DNA of 10,795 nt from JBCBSP01 sp964561235 (GTDB lineage Bacteria; Pseudomonadota; Alphaproteobacteria; Caulobacterales; Maricaulaceae). This document shows, piece by piece, positions 5,800 to 10,795 of this stretch. Location of the stretch: assembly GCA_964561235.1 (NCBI GenBank), contig CAZLOV010000078.1, positions 1 to 10,795 on the forward strand, written 5' to 3'. The position numbers were made by a program, and so were the translations under genes. Under the pieces are notes generated by a model. The model was given only the letters and a program-made list of their open reading frames with translations, was not told the DNA's origin and ran no database searches. Position 1 is the first letter of the stretch; the number at the start of each line of letters is the position of its first letter.

Positions 5800-6761
5800 G
5801 CCGCCGCCCGGCGCGCCGCGAGCGCCGCAGCAAGGCGGATCGCGGCGATAAGGCTTGAGGGATCGGCCTGTCCTTTCCAGGCGATGTCGTCGGCCGTCCC
5901 ATGATCAGGCGAGGTGCGCACGACCGGCAGGCCGAGCGTCACGTTCACGCCGCCATTGATGTCGATCGTCTTCACCGGGATCAGGCCCTGATCGTGGTAC
6001 AGGCAGACGGCGGCGTCATAACGGGTCCGCGCAGCGGCGTGAAACAGGCTGTCGGGCGCATGCGGGCCGCTGATGTCGAGGCCCTGCGCGCGCAGGCTTT
6101 CGGCGGCGGGAATAACGATGTCGATTTCCTCGCGGCCCAGCGCGCCGCCTTCGCCGGCGTGCGGGTTGAGCCCGGCGAGCGCCAGACGCGGCCGATCGAT
6201 CCCGAAATCCCGCCGCAGGGCCTCGTGGGTCACCTGTGCGGTGTGGATGATCGCCTCAGCGGTCAGCGTCTCGATCGCTTCGCGCAGGCTGGTGTGGATC
6301 GAGACAAGCGCGGTGCGCAATTCCGGGCAGGCCAGCATCATGACCGGGCCGCGCACGCCGCTGAACGGCATGTCCGCTGTCAGGCGCGCGATGAATTCGG
6401 TATGGCCCGGATGCCGGAACCCCGCCTTGTAGGCGCGCGCCTTCGAGATCGGCGCCGTTGCCAGCGCGCACGCCTCACCGCCGCACACTGCTGCGACCGC
6501 GTCTTCGATGGCGCATACAGCCGATGCAGCGCCTGAGAGCGCTGCATCCGTCGCACGCAGCACCGGGGCGTCCTGAAAGCGGGCGTCACGTCGGGGTTCG
6601 GGCGCGCCGGTCAGCGCCGCCGCCTGCGCTGCGGCCGCCCCGGATCCGAACAGCAGGAATTCAGGTCCGGTCTCGCGCAAAGCCAGCCAGGCGCGCAGCG
6701 CAATCTCCGGCCCGATCCCGTCCGGATCGCCGAGCGTCAGCGCGAGCGGCTTGGGCGTCAC
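5796..6761 (-). CDS. pdxA: 4-hydroxythreonine-4-phosphate dehydrogenase
   Basis: PdxA oxidises 4-phosphohydroxy-L-threonine with NAD(P) in the DXP-dependent pyridoxal-phosphate pathway; its product is condensed by PdxJ. With the GTG start at 6761-6759 the protein is 321 residues, a normal length. It begins TPKPLALTLGDPDGIGPEI and has the substrate motif GHTEFIA (His120). The three expected divalent-metal ligands are His156 (IHTSLRE), His201 (NPHAGEGG) and His256 (YHDQGLIPVK), whose 45 and 55 residue spacing equals that of the E. coli ligands. The C-terminal RTSPDHGTADDIAW motif is present. The frame stays open to 6896, but the extra upstream 45 residues overlap surA and do not look like PdxA. 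The chosen GTG overlaps the surA stop as GTGA, and the pdxA stop overlaps the rsmA start the same way. Confidence 0.95.
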   Translation of the reverse strand: MTPKPLALTLGDPDGIGPEIALRAWLALRETGPEFLLFGSGAAAAQAAALTGAPEPRRDARFQDAPVLRATDAALSGAASAVCAIEDAVAAVCGGEACALATAPISKARAYKAGFRHPGHTEFIARLTADMPFSGVRGPVMMLACPELRTALVSIHTSLREAIETLTAEAIIHTAQVTHEALRRDFGIDRPRLALAGLNPHAGEGGALGREEIDIVIPAAESLRAQGLDISGPHAPDSLFHAAARTRYDAAVCLYHDQGLIPVKTIDINGGVNVTLGLPVVRTSPDHGTADDIAWKGQADPSSLIAAIRLAAALAARRAAA

Positions 6762-7987
6762 CGGATTTCGATCAGCGCTTCCCGGCGGAGATCGCGCAGC
6801 CAGCGGCGGGAAAGCAGCGACAATTGCTGGTTGACCAGATTGTCCTCGATCTCTTCCGGCGAGGGCACGCCCGGACCGGTGATCGAACGCTCGCACAGCA
6901 CGAAGCTCTGCGCGCCCGCCGCCGTGTCGAGCACGGCCGTGGCTTCGCCGTCCTCCAGACCGTTCAGCGCATCGCGGATCTGCGGGATGAGCGCGTTGGC
7001 GGGCACCACGCCGAGATCGCTTACGAAGGCGCCGTCGACATTGGCGATGGCGGCTTCCACGCCTTCGCAGCCTGAAAGCCCGGCCGTCGCGCGTACAAGC
7101 GCGGCGCGGCTCTCCTCGGTGACCCGCGACGACGGCAGGGTGATCTGCTGAAGCGTGAACTGCTCGACCACCTGACCGTCGCGCCGGTCGATCAGCGCGA
7201 CAATCATGAATCCGCCCGGAACCCGGATCGGATTGGAGATCTGGCCGGGCTCCAGCTGGGAGACGAGCTGGGATATCTGCGGCCGCATCTGGCCCAGCGC
7301 GAGCCAGCCTGAATCACCGCCCGCCGCGGCAGACGGCCCGTCGGAGAACTGGTTGGCGACAGCCGGGAAGGGCACGCCCTGGTTCAACTGGTCATAGACG
7401 GCCTGCAGCCGCGGGATCGCCTCGTCTTCCGAGGCTGCGGACGGGATCTCGATCAGGATCTCGCCCAGGCGGTATTGCGGTTCCTGCGCGCTCTGGACGA
7501 GACGCTCAAGCGTGGTTTCGATCTGGGCGTCGGAGATCCGCACCCGGCTGCGATACCGGCCCGAGACGAGGATCTGCCAGGCGATCTCGGAGCGGATCTG
7601 ATGGCGGAGCGTCTCGATATCCACGCCCGAGCCGGCGAGCTGGCTCTGGATCTCCTCGAGCGTCGCGCCGTTTCGCGCCGCGATGTCGGCGATGGCGTCG
7701 TCGACCTCGGCCTCGTCGACCTCGACCTCGAACTCCTGGGCCTGTTGCAGCTGGAGCGTTTCGTCGATCAGGCCGCGCAGCGCCTGGTCCTGGATGCTCG
7801 CCAGCAACTCCTCCGTCGGCTGGACGCCCGAGGAGGAGATGATCAGGCGCATGCGGTCGCGAACGTCAACCGTGGTGATCGGCTCGTCATTGACCACAGC
7901 GGCGATGCCTTCGACCTGCTGGGCGAGCGCGGCGGCGCTCAACAGGAAGGCGCCGCACGCCGAAATCGCCATGCGGAAAAGCGTCAT
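6758..7987 (-). CDS. surA: Periplasmic chaperone / peptidyl-prolyl isomerase SurA
   Basis: SurA escorts unfolded outer-membrane proteins across the periplasm to the BAM complex; LptD is one of its best-known clients. From ATG 7987 the protein is 409 residues. It has a signal peptide (MTLFRMAISACGAFLLSAAALA, likely cleaved after Ala22), a SurA_N chaperone domain (about 25-165, IAAVVNDEPITTVDV), and one recognisable parvulin domain (about 170-275, with GGDSGWL at 223-229 and GGFMIVAL). A divergent C-terminal region follows, ending RRWLRDLRREALIEIR. Two cysteines (307, 365) in that region could pair. The start is uncertain. The frame runs back to a TTG at 8083 that overlaps the lptD stop as TTGA, and ATGs at 8074, 8026 and 7996 are possible. 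ATG 7987 gives the cleanest signal peptide and has AAAAGG about 10 nt upstream. Single-parvulin SurA proteins are common in alphaproteobacteria. Confidence 0.92.
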   Translation of the reverse strand: MTLFRMAISACGAFLLSAAALAQQVEGIAAVVNDEPITTVDVRDRMRLIISSSGVQPTEELLASIQDQALRGLIDETLQLQQAQEFEVEVDEAEVDDAIADIAARNGATLEEIQSQLAGSGVDIETLRHQIRSEIAWQILVSGRYRSRVRISDAQIETTLERLVQSAQEPQYRLGEILIEIPSAASEDEAIPRLQAVYDQLNQGVPFPAVANQFSDGPSAAAGGDSGWLALGQMRPQISQLVSQLEPGQISNPIRVPGGFMIVALIDRRDGQVVEQFTLQQITLPSSRVTEESRAALVRATAGLSGCEGVEAAIANVDGAFVSDLGVVPANALIPQIRDALNGLEDGEATAVLDTAAGAQSFVLCERSITGPGVPSPEEIEDNLVNQQLSLLSRRWLRDLRREALIEIR

Positions 7988-8079
7988 CGTGAACATGCCT
8001 TTTGTCTTCGCGTGCACCTTAGTCATACGCGGACGCGTGGCAATCGTGCGGCGCCGCCGGATGCGCGAACGCATGGCCG

Positions 8080-10269
8080 TCAACCCGTTCCGATGCCGCC
8101 GAGGGTGAAGAAGGAGATGCGGAAGGTCACCGATTCCGACGGTCCGATCGCGCCGACCTGGAAGGTGTCGCGTTCGTAAACCAGGCGCATGTCCGTACAG
8201 TCATCGCGATAGACGATGCCGGCCTGCTGGCGGCGCACGGTGTCGATATCGAGATCGACGAGGGCGCTGTAGGTGAGCGACCAGCGGCGGTTGAGCTCGT
8301 AGCTCAGACCAGCGTTGAGCTGCTCGCGAACCTCCCGGTCCACATCATCGTCGCCGAAGCGCGTGTAGACGGTGTTCACGCCCACCCGCCAGACCGAGCC
8401 ACGGGCGCGGAAGTCGGTGCGGTTGAGTTCGCCTGTGTCGGCGTCGATCCGGTTGCGGGTCTCCACGCGCCAGCCGCCGTAATTCACCTCGATCTCGGCG
8501 ACCCAGTCCGAGCCGTCCTCGACAAGCCCGGAACCGGCCTGGAAGACGGGATCGCCGTCGATGCGCGTCGAGCGGCCGACAAACACCTCCGCCTGAGCGC
8601 CGCGACCGGCGTCGGCGGCGAAGGTGACGCCGGCGTCAATGCGCGCGCCGTCCTCCCAGACGTCGTAGCCGGCGGCGCGGGTGCGCTCGAAGAGCAGCGA
8701 GCGGTCGAGATCGACCGCGAGGCTGTCCTCGTTGATCGGGATTTCGTCCTCCTCGACGCCGGTGGCCGCGGCGATCTGCACGCGGGGCACGATCAGCGCC
8801 TCGCCCCAGCTCGTGCGCCGGATCAGCGGATAGCTCGCTTCCGCGCCGATCAGGCCAAGCCCGCGGGTGAAGCTGTCATCCTCATCCGCGCCGTTCGGCC
8901 GGATCGAGTAGGCGTCCACGCGCCCCAGCAGAAACGGCTCAAGCCTCACGCCCGGCTTCAGGATCATCGGGCGTTCCCATTCCACCTCCGCGCTCACCCG
9001 CGCGTAATCGTCTCCGTCCTCACGCTCGAGCACAGCGGTGGAGGCGTCGAACGCCAGCCTGCCCAGCGCATCCGGCGTCGGCGCGCGATAGCGGAAATTC
9101 GCCACCGGCGCGAAGGTCGGCAGCGTGTCGTCGTCTTCATTGGTCAGCAGGCTTTGAATGCGCCCGACGGCCGCGTCGGCGTAATAGCGCTCCGAGCGCC
9201 CTTTGAGAAAAAGCTGGGAGATCAGGCGCCGGTCGTCGGCCTGCAGGACCTGGCCCTGCTCGGTGCGGAACTCGTCGAAGTCGTAGCGCCGCAGGAAGAG
9301 GTCGTCGGAGGCCCACTGGACGCCGAAGCCCCAGCGCCAGGACGGGCTGATGCGGAAGAGGCCGTCGCCGAAGACATGGCCGCGCACGTCCTCCTCGCCG
9401 AACTTCCCGTCATTGTCGAACTCGCGCTCATAGGTGATCGAGCCCTCGAAATTCACGCCGCCGGAATAGAAGCGGCGGCGGGTCTCGATGCTGAGCAGCG
9501 GATTCACGCGCGTCATCAGGCGCGGGGCGATCACGACGTCCTGATAGGGCGAAACGACCTGCAGATAGGGCTGCTCCCAGCTGAAGCCGAGAATGTCGGA
9601 GACGGTGACGGTCGGAATGAGAAGACCCGAGCGCGCAGGCGACGAGGGGTCGGGATGCGCGAAAACGGGCGTGTAGATCACCGGCGCGCCGAGCACTTCA
9701 AGACGCGCGTCGCGGTAATAGATCATCTGGTCTTCGGTATCGCGCACGACCCGGCGCGCGCGGAGCCGCCAGGTCGGCTCGTCTTCGCTGTCCTCGCAGA
9801 TCGGACATGCGGTGTAGTAGGCGTTGGTCAGCTCCACCGAGCCGTCCGCCCGGCGCAGGGCGAAGGCGGCCGCGGCGCGGCCGTTGTTCTCCAGGAGGGT
9901 GGCGAAGCCCAGCGCGACGCCTTCGGAGAGCTGGTCGTCGAGCTCGACCTCGTTGGCGGTCTGCGCGGGAAGATCGCCCTGGAAGATGCGCACGTCGCCG
10001 CGCGCGATCACCCGTCCGTCGGCGGGCCGGTATTCCACCATGTCGGCTTCGATCACCCGGTCGCCGGAGGTCATGCGCACGCCGCCCTCGGCGATGTAGA
10101 GACCGCGGCCGCGGTCCTCGATCAGCCGGTCGGCGTCGATGTAGACCGCTTCGCCGCGCGCAACCGCGCCGGCGTCGCCTGGCGTCTGGGCGAGGACGCG
10201 CGCGGGCTGGCCCGCCGCGAGGGCGGCCGCGATGAGACCCGCGCATACGGCGTCGACGACCGGTTTCAT
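8080..10269 (-). CDS. lptD: LPS-assembly protein LptD (OstA/Imp)
   Basis: LptD is the outer-membrane beta-barrel that, with lipoprotein LptE, inserts lipopolysaccharide into the outer leaflet. The 729-residue protein starts with a signal peptide ending near RVLAQ (residue 28). A periplasmic OstA/LptA-like domain follows at about 40-140 (AVYIDADRLIEDRGRGLYIAEGG), then a long barrel rich in alternating aromatic and charged strands. Recognisable LptD segments are PVIYTPVFAHPDPSSPARSG, LLIPTV and SYELNRRWSLTYS, and the last strand runs GPSESVTFRISFFTLGG. Mature cysteines are only Cys155 and Cys158 (ACPICE) and Cys691 (DDCTDMRL). ATG 10269 was chosen over the in-frame GTG at 10332 because AGGGGA lies just upstream and it starts the signal peptide directly. 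The stop overlaps the extended surA frame. Location between lptG and surA is typical. Confidence 0.95.
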   Translation of the reverse strand: MKPVVDAVCAGLIAAALAAGQPARVLAQTPGDAGAVARGEAVYIDADRLIEDRGRGLYIAEGGVRMTSGDRVIEADMVEYRPADGRVIARGDVRIFQGDLPAQTANEVELDDQLSEGVALGFATLLENNGRAAAAFALRRADGSVELTNAYYTACPICEDSEDEPTWRLRARRVVRDTEDQMIYYRDARLEVLGAPVIYTPVFAHPDPSSPARSGLLIPTVTVSDILGFSWEQPYLQVVSPYQDVVIAPRLMTRVNPLLSIETRRRFYSGGVNFEGSITYEREFDNDGKFGEEDVRGHVFGDGLFRISPSWRWGFGVQWASDDLFLRRYDFDEFRTEQGQVLQADDRRLISQLFLKGRSERYYADAAVGRIQSLLTNEDDDTLPTFAPVANFRYRAPTPDALGRLAFDASTAVLEREDGDDYARVSAEVEWERPMILKPGVRLEPFLLGRVDAYSIRPNGADEDDSFTRGLGLIGAEASYPLIRRTSWGEALIVPRVQIAAATGVEEDEIPINEDSLAVDLDRSLLFERTRAAGYDVWEDGARIDAGVTFAADAGRGAQAEVFVGRSTRIDGDPVFQAGSGLVEDGSDWVAEIEVNYGGWRVETRNRIDADTGELNRTDFRARGSVWRVGVNTVYTRFGDDDVDREVREQLNAGLSYELNRRWSLTYSALVDLDIDTVRRQQAGIVYRDDCTDMRLVYERDTFQVGAIGPSESVTFRISFFTLGGIGTG

Positions 10270-10374
10270 GTGTCCCCTGACGTTTGGAAGACCCCTGTAT
10301 TCGTTCCTACAGAATGCCCGGCGCGGCGTCACGCGCGGAAAACCTCTCGTTAACCCTGCACGCCCGGGACGGCT
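10270..10374 (-). promoter_or_regulatory. Spacer between lptG and lptD with strong lptD ribosome-binding site
   Basis: This 105-bp gap is the largest on the minus strand. Reading toward lptD it contains GGTTAACG (one TTAACC box on the plus strand at 10350-10355), a GCGCG-N6-CGCGC dyad (10321-10336) and, just before the lptD ATG, AGGGGA (complement of 10273-10278), an effective Shine-Dalgarno. No convincing -35/-10 pair is visible. An internal promoter for lptD is possible but not shown; the gap could also simply be part of one long lptFG-lptD-surA transcript. Confidence 0.3.
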
Positions 10375-10795
10375 TCAGCCGTCTTCCGTCCAGGCGACGT
10401 AGAAGAGGGCGGCGGCGGAGAAGATGAGGGGAGTCGTCCACGCTGCGGAGATCGGCGACAGCGCCCCGGCGGCGCCCAGGCTCAACATCAGTTCCTGCAC
10501 GAAATACAGGAGAAAGCCCGACAGCCCGCCGACCATGGCGAAGCCCGCCGCACCGCCCAGCCGTACGAGGCGAAGCGTTGCGGCGACCGCAAGCAACGCG
10601 GCGGCGAGCAGCATGACCGGCTGGCTCGCCAGCGCATGCCAGCGCAGTTCGTAGGCGCGTGTTGAGAGCCCCGCCTCGCGGGCGGATGCGATCACCTCGG
10701 GCAGGCGCCAGAAGGAAACCCCGCCTGGCGAACGCGCGCGTTCGAAGAGCGCCTGCGCGCCGCGCGTTCCGAACTCGAAGCGCTCGAGGCCAGCT
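10375..10795 (-). CDS. lptG: LPS export ABC transporter permease LptG, 3' part (5' end outside window)
   Basis: LptG pairs with LptF and the ATPase LptB to extract LPS from the inner membrane and push it onto the Lpt bridge. The frame is open to the window edge, giving 139 visible C-terminal residues of a protein usually near 360. The visible part has the membrane-proximal periplasmic end with SFWRLPEVIASAREAGL, a YjgP/YjgQ-family signature. Three hydrophobic helices follow (about VMLLAAALLAVAATL, GFAMVGGLSGFLLYFVQELML and TTPLIFSAAALFYVAW), then the family's typical short WTEDG end. An in-frame GTG at 10695 is inside this conserved region and is not the start. The lptG-lptD-surA order on one strand supports LptG rather than LptF, which normally precedes it. 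Confidence 0.9.
   Translation of the reverse strand, partial: AGLERFEFGTRGAQALFERARSPGGVSFWRLPEVIASAREAGLSTRAYELRWHALASQPVMLLAAALLAVAATLRLVRLGGAAGFAMVGGLSGFLLYFVQELMLSLGAAGALSPISAAWTTPLIFSAAALFYVAWTEDG

Noticed and set aside
6762..6896. Extended N-terminus of PdxA upstream of the GTG
   Set aside because: The 45 extra residues overlap surA coding sequence, are Arg/Gly/Pro-rich and precede the normal PdxA N-terminus. The GTGA overlap start is better supported.
10281..10307. GGAAC...CGT on the minus strand upstream of lptD as an EcfG or RpoE-type stress promoter
   Set aside because: The GGAAC box is present, but the CGT that would serve as -10 is 20 nt away instead of 16-17 and lacks the final T of CGTT. 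Too far from consensus to call.
10321..10336. GCGCG-N6-CGCGC dyad between lptG and lptD as a terminator
   Set aside because: The stem is only 5 bp of alternating GC, with no T-run on either side; such dyads are frequent in DNA of this composition.
9154..10353. 399-codon open frame on the plus strand opposite lptD
   Set aside because: It lies wholly antisense to lptD, has no recognisable domain and no good ribosome-binding site. Best explained as a composition shadow.

Overview
The window is GC-rich chromosomal DNA from an alphaproteobacterium. Two gene blocks typical of that class face each other. On the plus strand is fabF-mltG-yicC-gmk (fatty-acid elongation, peptidoglycan strand termination, RNA processing, GMP kinase). 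On the minus strand is lptG-lptD-surA-pdxA-rsmA (LPS export, outer-membrane protein folding, vitamin B6 synthesis, 16S rRNA dimethylation). Gene order, GC content and a TTAA-rich promoter region are compatible with a Caulobacterales/Maricaulales-type (Hyphomonadaceae-like) bacterium. That placement is inference; no species is named.

Layout. 1-791: 3' part of fabF. 824-1891: mltG. 1922-2818: yicC. 2808-3470: gmk, overlapping yicC by 11 bp. 3471-3608: a 138-bp spacer that is strikingly AT-rich in its middle. It carries a small hairpin after gmk, TTAA boxes, an inverted repeat, an IHF-like site and a good match to a sigma-54 (-24/-12) promoter. 3609-4925: a membrane-anchored von Willebrand A protein of the TadG/TadE-like pilus-associated class. 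4900-5799 (minus): rsmA, whose 3' end overlaps the VWA gene tail to tail by 26 bp. 5796-6761 (minus): pdxA. 6758-7987 (minus): surA. 8080-10269 (minus): lptD. 10375-10795 (minus): 3' part of lptG. No gene-free stretch exceeds 300 bases, and I see no tRNA, rRNA, CRISPR array or insertion sequence.

How they work together. The plus-strand block is growth-linked housekeeping, read as one operon. The minus-strand block is an envelope-biogenesis operon: LptG is part of the LPS extraction transporter, LptD is the outer-membrane LPS translocon, and SurA chaperones outer-membrane barrels, including LptD in E. coli. PdxA and RsmA are chained to SurA by 4-bp GTGA overlaps. The VWA gene sits where the two blocks converge and appears to have its own regulated promoter, so it is the accessory element here.

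Nothing in the window is clearly a new multi-gene system. The best lead is the orphan VWA/Tad gene with its sigma-54-like promoter and compact upstream architecture. Second is the 11-bp perfect hairpin inside the 3' end of rsmA, which may end transcription arriving from the VWA gene.
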